Source: Bacillus sp. V59.32b (GTDB taxonomy: Bacteria > Bacillota > Bacilli > Bacillales > DSM-1321). Taken from it: a DNA stretch of 64,000 nucleotides. Location: the NCBI RefSeq assembly GCF_003429085.1, contig NZ_QVTC01000007.1, positions 1-64,000 of the forward strand. The letters are read 5' to 3'. Of the stretch, positions 24,956-35,320 are shown piece after piece (position 1 is the stretch's first letter; every line of letters begins with the position of its first letter). The translations under genes and the position numbers were made by a program. The notes beneath the pieces were generated by a model, which was not told the origin of the DNA, made no database searches, and was given only the letters and a program-made list of their open reading frames with translations.

Positions 24956-26296
24956 ATGCACAACCTGGAAAATACGCTCTCGCTGCAAGAAGCGGATGAA
25001 AAGTATCTCTGGCACTCCATGAAAGGTTCTGCACCCGGACAAACGAATATGGTCATTATAAAAGGTGACGGGGCCTGGGTTACGGACCATGACGGCAACC
25101 GTTATCTTGATGCGATGTCCGGTTTATGGTGTGTCAATGTCGGCTACGGGAGAAAGGAGCTTGCCGAAGCTGCGTATAAGCAGCTGCAGGAGTTAGCCTA
25201 TGTTCCATTGACCCAAAGCCATATTCCGGCGATAAAGCTTGCTGAAAAATTAAATGAGTGGCTGGGCGATGAATATGTCATCTTCTTTTCGAACAGTGGT
25301 TCGGAAGCGAATGAGGCGGCCTTTAAAATAGCCCGGCAGTACCATCAGCAGACAGGCGGGCACAATCGGCATAAATTCATCTCGAGATATCGCTCTTATC
25401 ACGGGAATACGATGGGCGCCCTGGCCGCGACAGGGCAGGCTCAACGAAAATATAAATACGAACCGCTCAGTCAGGGATTTCTGCATGTGGCGCCGCCGGA
25501 TACATACAGAAATCCGGATGACGCAGCAACCTTGGCATCGGCGGAGGAAATCGATCGGGTAATGACCTGGGAATTAAGCGAGACCATCGCCGGTGTCATC
25601 ATGGAACCGATTATTACAGGCGGCGGGATTTTAATGCCACCACAAGGATATATGGCGAAAGTGAAGGAAATATGTGAAAAACACGGAGCGCTGCTGATCT
25701 GTGATGAGGTCATCTGCGGATTCGGACGGACCGGAAAACCGTTCGGATTTATGAACTATGACGTAAAGCCGGATATTATTACGATGGCCAAAGGCATTAC
25801 TAGTGCCTATCTCCCTTTATCGGCAACTGCCGTAAAAAGGGAAATCTATGAAGCCTACGCTGGCGATGACACGTATGACCGCTTCCGCCATGTGAATACG
25901 TTCGGTGGAAATCCGGCGGCATGCGCCCTTGCCTTAAAGAATCTGGAAATATTCGAAACTGAGAATCTCATAGATCGTTCAAGAGACCTAGGAGAATGGC
26001 TGCTCGCTAAACTACAGGAACTGAAGGATCATCCGCATGTCGGAGAGGTGCGTGGAAAAGGTCTGCTTATCGGAATTGAATTAGTAAAAGACAAGGGTTC
26101 AAAAGAACCGTTGGAAATTGAGAAGGTAAATTTGATCATCAATTCCTGTAAAGAAAAAGGGCTGATTATCGGGAAGAATGGAGATACGGTAGCAGGATAC
26201 AATAATGTCCTGACGCTTGCTCCACCATTAAGCATTACCGAAGATGATCTGGCATTCATTGTGAAAACAGTAAAGGAATGCTTCGTGCAGGTATAA
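24956..26296 (+). CDS. Class III aminotransferase, beta-alanine (omega-amino acid):pyruvate type
   Basis: A 446-residue PLP enzyme of fold type I, class III. The PLP lysine is in ITMAKGITSAYLP near residue 280; the phosphate-binding SNSGSEANEAAFKIAR and ALLICDEVICGFGRTG with the PLP Asp are clear. GRYRSYHGNT-type text (SRYRSYHGNTMGA) matches the beta-alanine/omega-amino acid group. With the adjacent CoA-acylating dehydrogenase it would convert beta-alanine to malonate semialdehyde and then acetyl-CoA, completing uracil breakdown. Exact amino donor and acceptor are inferred. Confidence 0.9.
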   Translation: MHNLENTLSLQEADEKYLWHSMKGSAPGQTNMVIIKGDGAWVTDHDGNRYLDAMSGLWCVNVGYGRKELAEAAYKQLQELAYVPLTQSHIPAIKLAEKLNEWLGDEYVIFFSNSGSEANEAAFKIARQYHQQTGGHNRHKFISRYRSYHGNTMGALAATGQAQRKYKYEPLSQGFLHVAPPDTYRNPDDAATLASAEEIDRVMTWELSETIAGVIMEPIITGGGILMPPQGYMAKVKEICEKHGALLICDEVICGFGRTGKPFGFMNYDVKPDIITMAKGITSAYLPLSATAVKREIYEAYAGDDTYDRFRHVNTFGGNPAACALALKNLEIFETENLIDRSRDLGEWLLAKLQELKDHPHVGEVRGKGLLIGIELVKDKGSKEPLEIEKVNLIINSCKEKGLIIGKNGDTVAGYNNVLTLAPPLSITEDDLAFIVKTVKECFVQV

Positions 26297-26309
26297 TAAG
26301 CTACTTAAA

Positions 26310-26336
26310 GATGAGGAGAGATACCTCATCTTTTTT
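26310..26336 (+). terminator. Terminator after the aminotransferase gene
   Basis: GATGAGG (26310-26316) pairs with CCTCATC (26324-26330), followed by TTTTTT. Confidence 0.85.
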
Positions 26337-26435
26337 GATTTGAAGAGGCGCATGTCCATGTTTTACAAAAAATGAAGGAAATATTTATTCTCGAATAGAA
26401 GCAGTAATAGAGACGGGATAAAAGGAGGACGGACC

Positions 26436-27145
26436 ATGTTATCTTTGGATGAAAAAAGATCAATCTTACATTCTTTTCATGAACTGAGGGAAAAAGAAGA
26501 TCAATACGGCCGATTTTTCTACTATTATGATGCTTCTCCTGTCAGGAAGAAACTGATCGCCTATGAATTCAGCCATACTGGAAACGGCTATGTATATGGC
26601 CAACTGCTCCCTGAGTATAAAAATCTGTTATATAAAGACGGCAGTGTATGTGTGAAAGACTACACTTCTGAAGAATTAAAAGAGATTGTAAGAAAATCAA
26701 TATTATCGTTACAAAAGCTTAGCGGAAAGACTGTCGGTCAGACTGCTTCAGCTGTTTTTTAAGCCGGGGTCCACGGTACATTCCCGATTTCAAAGGAAGA
26801 GCAATGACATTGATGACTGCCCCTGATGGCTTAAGCCTAAGGCTTGGAGACCTGGCTTCATTCAATCCGGATGTCGGTTACAAGTATAAATCGAAAGAAG
26901 GCATATCTGGTGAATTACGCGTTGTCAATCCATTCCACCTTCTTCGAATGACATGGCAGAAAAAAGAATGGCAAAAGCCTTCGATCCTGCAAATTCGATT
27001 TATATCCAGCAACGAGACCAAGACAACCATCAGTTTTCACCATGAAAAATTGGCTGACGTTTATGTACCGGAAGAAATGAAGTGTCATTGGGAGGAAGTT
27101 TTGGAAAAGATAAAGGGAACATTAACATGCACCGGACCGGCCTAA
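26436..27145 (+). pseudogene. Broken SRPBCC/AHSA1-domain gene
   Basis: Two pieces belong to one ancestral gene of about 235 codons. The first (26436-26762, MLSLDEKRSILHS...GKTVGQTASAVF) stops at TAA 26760. The same frame then reads AGVHGTFPISKEEQ to a TGA at 26805. After a one-base shift, reading resumes as LMTAPDGLSLRLGDLASF...KKEWQKPSILQIRF, the C-terminal AHSA1/SRPBCC half, ending at 27145. GQTASAVF-x-AGVHGTFPISKEE matches the usual GQT-x-FQIGVRRTFPxS start of the domain, so TAA probably replaces CAA. Three lesions (TAA, TGA at a Trp position, frameshift) make a functional protein unlikely. Confidence 0.8.
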
Positions 27146-27156
27146 AGGAGAAGTAA

Positions 27157-27498
27157 GCTTCGGCAATTCAACAAACATTAGAGCCATTGGGTAGCACGAA
27201 ATATAAAATGAAGTTTGTTGCAGCTGAAACATTGAATGTAACTGGGTTGACGGTACGTAAGGACTTTACATTGTGGATACTCGGACTTGATGGTGCAATC
27301 TTTATGATCGGTGTTATACAGGGGATGTATTGGAACCATCGACGAGTTTGGGTTCAACGTGTGGGTCGTGACCTTTGGATTGCCGGGCATACGAATAAAA
27401 ATTGGTACGGATTTAAACAAGAATTAAATTTTGTGTTAAAAGGGACCACCTTCTCCGATCCTGAAGATCAGATACATAAGGAGAAAGTAGCGAACTAA
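27157..27498 (+). pseudogene. resB: C-terminal remnant of resB (cytochrome c biogenesis)
   Basis: The reading frame (open from 27157, no proper start) encodes about 113 residues matching the C-terminus of ResB: KYKMKFVAAETLNVTGLTVRKD, then a hydrophobic segment with FMIGVIQGMYWNHRRVW and the cytoplasmic end GRDLWIAGHTNKNWYGFKQEL. Full ResB is about 540 residues, so roughly four fifths is missing. A stop (TAA 27154) lies directly upstream, and the broken SRPBCC gene ends 11 bases before. The remnant directly precedes an intact resC in the normal resB-resC order. It marks the left junction of the island. Confidence 0.85.
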
Positions 27499-27510
27499 TG
27501 GAGGACTAAA

Positions 27511-28689
27511 ATGGATTTTGCGAGTTTAAGCAGCAATTTATTATATATCGCCTTTATATTATACCTTGTTGCTACTTTGTTCTTTGGCGGTGCAATCCGT
27601 GTAAAGGGAAGCTTAACTATTATCAACCGTTGGGCAAAAATAGGGTTCATAATAACAATAGTTGGTTTTATTACTCAAGTTGGGTATTTTATTACTAGAT
27701 GGATTGCTGCTGGTCATGCGCCCGTAAGTAATTTATTTGAGTTTATCGCCTTCTTTGGCATGGTGCTAGTCGGTGCGTTCATCATCATTTATTCAATGTA
27801 TAAAGTTAGTATACTGGGATTGTTTACACTTCCAGTTGCAAGTCTCATTATCGCATATGGAAGCATGTTTCCTAGAGATATTTCACCCCTTATTCCAGCT
27901 CTGCAAAGCGATTGGCTTTATATTCACGTTACGACAGCTGCTCTTGGCGAAGCCATTCTGGCTATAAGCTTTGTAGCAGGTCTTATTTATCTTATAAAAG
28001 TGACTGACCAGACGAAGGCAGGAAAGAAAACGTTTTGGTTAGAGTTTGTCTTATTCTGCTTGATAAGTGTAATGGGATTCGTTTTCGCTACAACTTCATT
28101 TAATCTATTGGATTATGAAGCGAAGTTCTCATGGTTGGATAAGGATGGTCAACGAGTGGAAGAAACATTTCATATGCCAGCCTTAGTTGGCCCGCATAAA
28201 GGGGAATTGAAAACGGAGGGACAATTTAATCCAATGTTGGATGTTCCCGCAATTATTAATGCAAAGAAATTAAATACCCTAGTATGGTCATTAATTAGTG
28301 GATTCTTCTTATATGGTGCAGTCCGACTTATTTTGCGAAAACGCTTAGGTGCTGCCTTAAAACCATTGATGAATAATGTGAAACCTGAACTCTTAGATGA
28401 AATCGGTTATCGTTCTGTGACAATTGGCTTTCCAGTTTTTACATTAGGCGCTCTAATATTTGCGATGATCTGGGCGCAGGTAGCGTGGACAAGATTTTGG
28501 GGATGGGATCCTAAAGAAGTATGGGCGCTCATTACTTGGTTGTTTTATGCAGCATTTTTACATTTGCGTTTATCTAAGGGGTGGCATGGTGAGAGATCTG
28601 CATGGCTTGCGGTAGTTGGTTTTGCCATCATTATGTTTAATCTAGTGGCAGTAAATCTAGTTATTGCTGGTTTACATTCTTACGCATAA
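27511..28689 (+). CDS. resC: Cytochrome c biogenesis protein ResC (CcsA-type heme protein)
   Basis: A 392-residue membrane protein with about 8 transmembrane segments. The tryptophan-rich WWD-type motif [25 protein letters not shown] lies near residue 330, with conserved His residues in [18 protein letters not shown] and the C-terminal AGLHSYA, as expected of system II heme-handling proteins. ResC normally works with ResB to deliver heme to apocytochrome c; here only a ResB tail remains beside it, so activity needs a ResB from elsewhere. TGGAGG precedes ATG. Confidence 0.92.
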   Translation: MDFASLSSNLLYIAFILYLVATLFFGGAIRVKGSLTIINRWAKIGFIITIVGFITQVGYFITRWIAAGHAPVSNLFEFIAFFGMVLVGAFIIIYSMYKVSILGLFTLPVASLIIAYGSMFPRDISPLIPALQSDWLYIHVTTAALGEAILAISFVAGLIYLIKVTDQTKAGKKTFWLEFVLFCLISVMGFVFATTSFNLLDYEAKFSWLDKDGQRVEETFHMPALVGPHKGELKTEGQFNPMLDVPAIINAKKLNTLVWSLISGFFLYGAVRLILRKRLGAALKPLMNNVKPELLDEIGYRSVTIGFPVFTLGALIFAMIWAQVAWTRFWGWDPKEVWALITWLFYAAFLHLRLSKGWHGERSAWLAVVGFAIIMFNLVAVNLVIAGLHSYA

Positions 28690-30583
<1,894 letters not shown>

Positions 30584-30739
30584 CATTTCATATGACCAGA
30601 CCATCCCTTGTTTAAGTAAATAGAGAGACAATTAATTTTACTTGCTTTTTAATTCACTTAATACACGCCATGTTCTTGAAATTGATCATTTTATAGTAAC
30701 TCAAGATAATTTTTATTTCGCAAGCAGGAGGGGCACCCA

Positions 30740-31855
30740 ATGACGTTTAAAACGATTTCTGTAAAAGATATTGCCCAAAAGGTAATAAACAATGAAGAAA
30801 TTTTTATTATAGATGTAAGAAATACAGGCGATTTTGATGAATGGAAAATTGAAGGCAGGAACACAACAGTGATCAATGCACCTTTAAATGATGGAGTAGA
30901 TTCCGTTATTAGTAAACTCCCTGCAAACAAACCAATTTATACTGTTTGTGCTAGGGGCAATTCATCAAAAAAGGCGGCTGAAGAGTTAGTAAAAGCAGGG
31001 GTTAAAGACGTTTATTCGATTGAAGGTGGAATGAGAGCATGGAGTGAATATCTTCAGCCAATAAAGATTGGTGGTCTTAAAAGTGGCTGTACAGTCTATC
31101 AGTTTGTCCGTTTAGGAAAAGGATGTTTATCGTACATAATCGAATCAAATAGAGAAGGCATCATTATTGATCCTAATCGTATGACTGGAACGTACGAACA
31201 GTTTTGTAAAGATAATAATATTACAATTAAGAGTGTTATTGATACACATCTTCATGCTGATCACATATCTGGAGGCTTAAAACTTGCTGAGAAGTTAGGA
31301 GCGACTTATTACCTTCCACCAAAGGATGCTGACGGCGTTACATTTGAATATGTTCCAATTGAAGACGGGAACGAAATAAAAGTAGGCAATATTACTATTC
31401 AGGCTATTTATTCACCGGGACATACAATTGGGAGTACTTCTTTTGTGATTGGCAATCAATATTTATTGACAGGAGATATTTTATTTATTGATTCCATTGG
31501 TCGTCCAGATTTAGCTGGAGAGGCAGAAGATTGGGTCAAGGATTTGAGAGAAACTCTGTATCATCGGTATAAGAAGCTAACAGAAGAATTGATAGTCTTA
31601 CCATCACACTTTATGGGTGTAAAAGAAATGAATGATGATGGAAGTATTTCAAAGGAACTCGGTGTTTTATATGAGAAAAATCATGGTTTGAATATACAAA
31701 GTGGTGAGGAATTCATCAAAACCGTAACTGAAAATTTACCTCCCCAACCCAATTCTTATGAGGAAATACGGCAAATGAATATGGGGAAATTCCATCCGGA
31801 TGAAGAGCAAAAGAGGGAGATGGAGATTGGACCTAATCGTTGTGCAATTAGATAG
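30740..31855 (+). CDS. Rhodanese-MBL fusion (persulfide dioxygenase/sulfurtransferase type)
   Basis: A 371-residue two-domain protein. The N-terminal rhodanese domain (1-105) has its active-site Cys70 in [10 protein letters not shown]. The metallo-beta-lactamase domain (115-371) has the metal site [11 protein letters not shown] and later [11 protein letters not shown] and [16 protein letters not shown], as in persulfide dioxygenases (ETHE1, CstB). It should oxidise glutathione- or bacillithiol-type persulfide and move sulfur. A near-identical architecture recurs at 35321. It has its own terminator, followed by the CstR-type operator of the next unit. Confidence 0.9.
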   Translation: MTFKTISVKDIAQKVINNEEIFIIDVRNTGDFDEWKIEGRNTTVINAPLNDGVDSVISKLPANKPIYTVCARGNSSKKAAEELVKAGVKDVYSIEGGMRAWSEYLQPIKIGGLKSGCTVYQFVRLGKGCLSYIIESNREGIIIDPNRMTGTYEQFCKDNNITIKSVIDTHLHADHISGGLKLAEKLGATYYLPPKDADGVTFEYVPIEDGNEIKVGNITIQAIYSPGHTIGSTSFVIGNQYLLTGDILFIDSIGRPDLAGEAEDWVKDLRETLYHRYKKLTEELIVLPSHFMGVKEMNDDGSISKELGVLYEKNHGLNIQSGEEFIKTVTENLPPQPNSYEEIRQMNMGKFHPDEEQKREMEIGPNRCAIR

Positions 31856-31866
31856 TTAATATAGAG

Positions 31867-31890
31867 GGGAACCGCTTATGGGTTCCCTTT
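31867..31890 (+). terminator. Terminator after the first rhodanese-MBL gene
   Basis: GGGAACC (31867-31873) pairs with GGTTCCC (31881-31887), followed by TTTTATT. Confidence 0.8.
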
Positions 31891-31914
31891 TATTGAATCA
31901 TGTTCTTAACACAC

Positions 31915-31941
31915 TTGACACCATACCCCTATAGGTATAAT
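31915..31941 (+). promoter_or_regulatory. Promoter with CstR/CsoR-type operator 1
   Basis: TTGACA (31915-31920) and TATAAT (31936-31941) frame the palindromic element ATACCCCTATAGGTAT (31923-31938), the sequence class bound by CsoR/CstR repressors. The 15-base spacer is short. The first gene of the sulfur operon and cstR itself lie downstream, so autoregulation is expected. Confidence 0.75.
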
Positions 31942-31974
31942 ATAAGACAGTAAACAGATATAAAGGTGGTTGAT

Positions 31975-32346
31975 ATGATTCTTTTATTGCTTGTATTATC
32001 TTTACTAATAGCAATTATTATTTATAAACGCTATGTTCCCGTGAAAGATGTTCCTTGTATACAAGGTGCTTTCATGGACAAAAACACCATAACATTAGAT
32101 ATCAGGGATTATAATGAAGCAGGGAATGATTTAACTCAGGATTCTTTGCAGATTCCTTACGCATATTTGAGACGTTTTAATAATGAAATTCCAAATGGTA
32201 ATATTCATGTAATCGCTTCTGATAGACTAGAATTGAACATGGGCTTGCGTTTCTTAATTAGAAAAGGATTTACCGTAATCAGTTATGAAATCGCTGATTT
32301 TCCTTGTAAACAGAAAGGTGGGTTAGAGCAGCATGGAGTACGATAA
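31975..32346 (+). CDS. Membrane-anchored rhodanese-like protein, degenerate
   Basis: A 123-residue protein with one N-terminal membrane helix (about 2-20) and a small C-terminal domain with a rhodanese-like pattern (ITLDIRDYNEA, then IHVIASDRLELNMGLRFLIRKGFTVISYE). The usual catalytic loop C-x4-R is replaced by SDRLEL, so it is probably not a sulfurtransferase; two other Cys (CIQGAF and FPCKQ) remain. ATG 31975 follows AAAGGTGG. It overlaps cstR by 14 bases. The role is unknown; presence in the persulfide operon suggests a structural or sensing part. Confidence 0.65.
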   Translation: MILLLLVLSLLIAIIIYKRYVPVKDVPCIQGAFMDKNTITLDIRDYNEAGNDLTQDSLQIPYAYLRRFNNEIPNGNIHVIASDRLELNMGLRFLIRKGFTVISYEIADFPCKQKGGLEQHGVR

Positions 32347-32593
32347 GAATGTAGTAAACCGTTTAAAGCGGATTGAAGGACAGATAAAAGGTGTACTAAG
32401 CATGATGGAACAGGGAAAAGATTGCAGAGAAATTGTCAATCAATTATCAGCTGCACGTAATGCAATAGATAGAACGATGGGTGTTATTGTCAGCACCAAT
32501 TTAGAGCAGTGTGTTCGTGAAAATGTTGAGAAAGGCGAAGGTACTGAACATCTAGTTAAAGAAGCAGTAGAGCTATTAATAAAAAGTCGATAA
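32333..32593 (+). CDS. cstR: CsoR-family repressor, CstR (persulfide-sensing) type
   Basis: An 86-residue all-helical repressor. It keeps Cys31 and Cys60 (KDCREIV and LEQCVREN), but the copper-ligand His of true CsoR, four residues before the second Cys, is Asn56. This Cys-Asn-Cys pattern is that of CstR, which is released from DNA when persulfides link the two cysteines. Three matching operators (31923, 32655, 32777) flank the operon genes, and all following genes handle sulfane sulfur. Confidence 0.88.
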   Translation: MEYDKNVVNRLKRIEGQIKGVLSMMEQGKDCREIVNQLSAARNAIDRTMGVIVSTNLEQCVRENVEKGEGTEHLVKEAVELLIKSR

Positions 32594-32654
32594 GAAAAGT
32601 TCTTCAACTGGCCAATATTTGTGAGTTGACGAACTTTAACTTTTAGCATAACAT

Positions 32655-32670
32655 ATACCCATACAGGTAT
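32655..32670. promoter_or_regulatory. CstR-type operator 2
   Basis: ATACCCATACAGGTAT has the same layout as operator 1. It lies 62 bases after the cstR stop and 156 bases before the next gene, in a region with no other gene, so it probably controls an internal promoter. Confidence 0.65.
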
Positions 32671-32776
32671 AAGTATATAGGGAACAGTGAATGAATGTAA
32701 CTAAAGTATTCGATGGAAAAGAATGTCCCAGTGTTTGTTTCCTGAATTGAGAAACGCTAATTTTTTTTAATAAACT

Positions 32777-32796
32777 ATATACCTATACCCGTATAT
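32777..32796. promoter_or_regulatory. CstR-type operator 3
   Basis: The element ATACCTATACCCGTAT lies about 30 bases before the start codon at 32826, close to the predicted transcription start of the second sulfur transcript. Confidence 0.65.
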
Positions 32797-32825
32797 GTTT
32801 AAAGAGATTAAGGAGGGAATATTAC

Positions 32826-33308
32826 ATGGCTGAACAAAAGAAAAAAACGACGATTATATTATTTAGTGGAGACTATGATAAAGCAATGGCCGCTTATATC
32901 ATTGCAAACGGAGCTGCAGCCTATGATCATGAGGTTACGATTTTCCATACATTCTGGGGATTAAATGCTTTAAGAAAGGAAGAGCCATTGACCTTAAACA
33001 AGAGATTCCTTGAAAAGATGTTTGCGAAAATGATGCCTAGAGGTGCCGATAAAATGGGTCTATCCAAAATGAACTTAGCCGGAATGGGTCCTAAAATGAT
33101 CAAGCAAGTAATTAAAAGGCATAATGCAATGACACTTCCTCAATTAATAGAGATGGCGCAAGAACAAGAAGTTAAACTCATTGCATGTACGATGACAATG
33201 GATTTATTGGGCTTACAGCAAGAGGAATTATTAGACGGAATTGAATATGCCGGCGTAGCTGCCTATTTAGCGGATGCACAAGAGGGAAACGTAAACTTAT
33301 TCATATAA
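32826..33308 (+). CDS. DsrE/DsrF-like sulfur carrier (YrkE-like)
   Basis: A 160-residue DsrE2-type protein: TTIILFSGDYDKAMAAYIIANGAAAYDHEVTIFHTFWG at the N-terminus, and the conserved Cys in KLIACTMTMDLLGL near residue 125, which in this family carries persulfide sulfur between partners. It is the first gene behind CstR operator 3, with AAGGAGGGA before ATG. A shorter relative of the same fold is encoded at 34881. Confidence 0.87.
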   Translation: MAEQKKKTTIILFSGDYDKAMAAYIIANGAAAYDHEVTIFHTFWGLNALRKEEPLTLNKRFLEKMFAKMMPRGADKMGLSKMNLAGMGPKMIKQVIKRHNAMTLPQLIEMAQEQEVKLIACTMTMDLLGLQQEELLDGIEYAGVAAYLADAQEGNVNLFI

Positions 33309-33357
33309 GAATAATCTAAAGATTAGACAAATAAAGAGTAAGGGGTTTAGGCATAAT

Positions 33358-33732
33358 ATGGTGGATACTTTACTAAATGTCCTAATAATCGGCACTATAG
33401 CTTGGTTCGTTTATCAGCGTTTCATGCCAGCCAGAGGGATTAAAAACATTACTACTTCTGAGTTGAAATTTGAATTAAATAGCAAGGAAAAGAAGCAGCA
33501 GTTTATTGATGTACGAACCCCTAGCGAGTTCAAGGTGAATCATATTAACGGGTTTAAAAACATTCCATTATTCGAACTTCATAAAAGGGCGAATGAACTT
33601 TCAAAAGACAAAGAGGTATTTGTGATCTGTCAAAGTGGAATGAGAAGCAGCAAGGCCAGTAAGCTTTTGAAGAAACTCGGATTTAAAAGTATAACCAATG
33701 TAAAAGGCGGTATAGGCGCTTGGCGTTTATAA
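33358..33732 (+). CDS. Membrane-anchored rhodanese
   Basis: A 124-residue protein. One N-terminal transmembrane helix (about 3-20) is followed by a complete single rhodanese domain with active-site CQSGMRS near residue 88 and the typical VRTPSEF and GGIGAWRL ends. It should transfer sulfane sulfur at the inner face of the membrane. It belongs to the CstR-controlled operon. Confidence 0.88.
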   Translation: MVDTLLNVLIIGTIAWFVYQRFMPARGIKNITTSELKFELNSKEKKQQFIDVRTPSEFKVNHINGFKNIPLFELHKRANELSKDKEVFVICQSGMRSSKASKLLKKLGFKSITNVKGGIGAWRL

Positions 33733-33749
33733 AAAGGAGGTTGTTAACC

Positions 33750-34046
33750 ATGAAAGAAATTTTGCCAACAGAAGTGGAAACATTGGTAAAGGAAAAGTCA
33801 CCCATTAATATTATAGATGTGCGTGAGGTAGACGAGGTGAAAACTGCAAAGATACCAACTGCGATTCATATTCCATTAGGTTTATTAGAATTTCGCTTAC
33901 AGGATTTAGATAAAACAAAAGAGTACATTACGGTATGCCGTTCCGGTGGAAGAAGTTCAAAGGCTGCAAAACTTCTTGAAAATCGTGGGTTTAAAGTAAT
34001 TAATATGACCGGCGGAATGCTTGAGTATAAAGGTCCAACTGAATAA
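33750..34046 (+). CDS. Single-domain rhodanese
   Basis: A 98-residue cytoplasmic rhodanese with DVREVDEV, active-site loop CRSGGRSS near residue 66, and C-terminal GGMLEYKG. ATG 33750 follows AAAGGAGG 10 bases upstream; an in-frame start at 33720 would overlap the previous gene. It is the third rhodanese-type gene in the operon. Confidence 0.9.
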   Translation: MKEILPTEVETLVKEKSPINIIDVREVDEVKTAKIPTAIHIPLGLLEFRLQDLDKTKEYITVCRSGGRSSKAAKLLENRGFKVINMTGGMLEYKGPTE

Positions 34047-34098
34047 TTTTTTATATCAAGAAATACCCCATATGGTATGAAAACAAGGAGGAAATAAA

Positions 34099-34674
34099 AT
34101 GATTCAAACAAATTCCGTATTAGATGCAAAAGGTTTAGCTTGTCCAATGCCAATTGTTAAAACAAAGAAGGCAATGAACGTCTTAGAACCGGGCGAAGTA
34201 ATGGAAGTGCAAGCAACTGATAAAGGATCTACTGCTGATATGAAAGCATGGGCGGAAAGTACGGGTCATCAATATTTGGGTACAATCGAAGAAGGGGCAG
34301 TACTAAAGCATTACCTTCGCAAAGCTAGTGGAGAAGAAAAAGCAGAAAAGAAGCATCCGAATGTCATTGCCAATGAAGAATTACAACAAAAAATCAAAGA
34401 AAATCAAAATTTGCTTGTACTAGATGTGCGAGAATCTGCAGAATATGCTTTTAACCACATTCCAAATGCTAAGTCCCTACCTCTTGGAGAATTAGATGAA
34501 CGTTTAAGAGAATTAGATAAAGAGACTGAGATTTTTGTAGTTTGCCGTACTGGTAGCCGAAGTGATTTAGCCGCACAAAAACTAACAGCTGCAGGTTTTA
34601 AACAGGTGATTAATGTTGTGCCGGGGATGAGTGAATGGAATGGAGTTACAGAAAGGTCAGTAGAGCAAAAATGA
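34099..34674 (+). CDS. TusA-rhodanese fusion (YrkF-like)
   Basis: A 191-residue two-domain sulfurtransferase. Residues 1-75 are TusA/SirA ([19 protein letters not shown] with the carrier Cys), and residues 90-185 are rhodanese with loop CRTGSRSD. The fusion should pass sulfur directly from the rhodanese Cys to the TusA Cys or the reverse. B. subtilis YrkF has the same domain order. AGGAGG precedes ATG. Confidence 0.92.
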   Translation: MIQTNSVLDAKGLACPMPIVKTKKAMNVLEPGEVMEVQATDKGSTADMKAWAESTGHQYLGTIEEGAVLKHYLRKASGEEKAEKKHPNVIANEELQQKIKENQNLLVLDVRESAEYAFNHIPNAKSLPLGELDERLRELDKETEIFVVCRTGSRSDLAAQKLTAAGFKQVINVVPGMSEWNGVTERSVEQK

Positions 34675-34707
34675 ATATAAATATTTTAGAATGGATGGTT
34701 ATAAAAA

Positions 34708-34812
34708 ATGAATAAGAAAATTGTTAATACTGAAAATAACGGCGGATGTAAATGTTCATGCTGCCATCCTAAAAAAAAAGAAAATGAATCTAAGAACTTT
34801 GCAAATTTGTAG
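34708..34812 (+). CDS. Small cysteine-rich peptide
   Basis: A 34-residue frame reads MNKKIVNTENN, then GGCKCSCCHPKKK, then a polar tail. Four Cys and a His within eight residues could bind a metal or carry persulfide. Only a weak GGATGG lies upstream, so translation is uncertain, but it sits in the 200-base gap between two sulfur genes in the same orientation, and the clustering of Cys is unlikely for random AT-rich DNA. No family is recognised. Confidence 0.45.
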   Translation: MNKKIVNTENNGGCKCSCCHPKKKENESKNFANL

Positions 34813-34880
34813 ATGTCCATTTTTAAATCATTAATAATTAGGGCAAATAACTAAACTGATACAAGTGGAGGACAATGAAC

Positions 34881-35273
34881 ATGACTAGAGTAGCTATTAT
34901 CGCTAGTAACGGTGGATTATTTGATGCGTATAAAGTATTTAACATTGCAACGGCAGCAGCAGCAACTGATCAGGAGGTAGCCATTTTCTTCACATTTGAA
35001 GGATTAAACTTGATTCATAAAGAAGCGAATAAACAACTTCCGATGCCGGAAGGTAAGGAGCATTTTGCTGAAGGATTTACAAAGGCAAATGTACCTTCTA
35101 TTCCAGAGTTACTTTCAATGGCACAGGAAATGGGAGTCAAGTTTATCGGATGTCAAATGACAATGGATGTTATGGGTTTAGAAAAAGAAGCTTTTATAGA
35201 TGGCATTGAAGTTGGTGGAGCTGTAACATTCTTAGAATTCGCAAAAGACGCTGACGTGACATTAACATTTTAA
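34881..35273 (+). CDS. DsrE-family sulfur carrier, short form
   Basis: A 130-residue DsrE/DsrF-like protein with RVAIIASNGGLFDAYKVFNIATAAAA at the N-terminus and the carrier Cys in FIGCQMTMDVMG. The sequence is clearly related to the protein at 32826 but lacks its basic insert (about residues 55-95 there). ATG 34881 is preferred to ATG 34875 because GGAGG ends nine bases before it. It lies in the sulfur operon, just before the second rhodanese-MBL gene. Confidence 0.85.
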   Translation: MTRVAIIASNGGLFDAYKVFNIATAAAATDQEVAIFFTFEGLNLIHKEANKQLPMPEGKEHFAEGFTKANVPSIPELLSMAQEMGVKFIGCQMTMDVMGLEKEAFIDGIEVGGAVTFLEFAKDADVTLTF

Positions 35274-35320
35274 ATCTTTTAAAAAATTTTAGCTGATAAA
35301 ATACTATAGGGGGTATAAAA

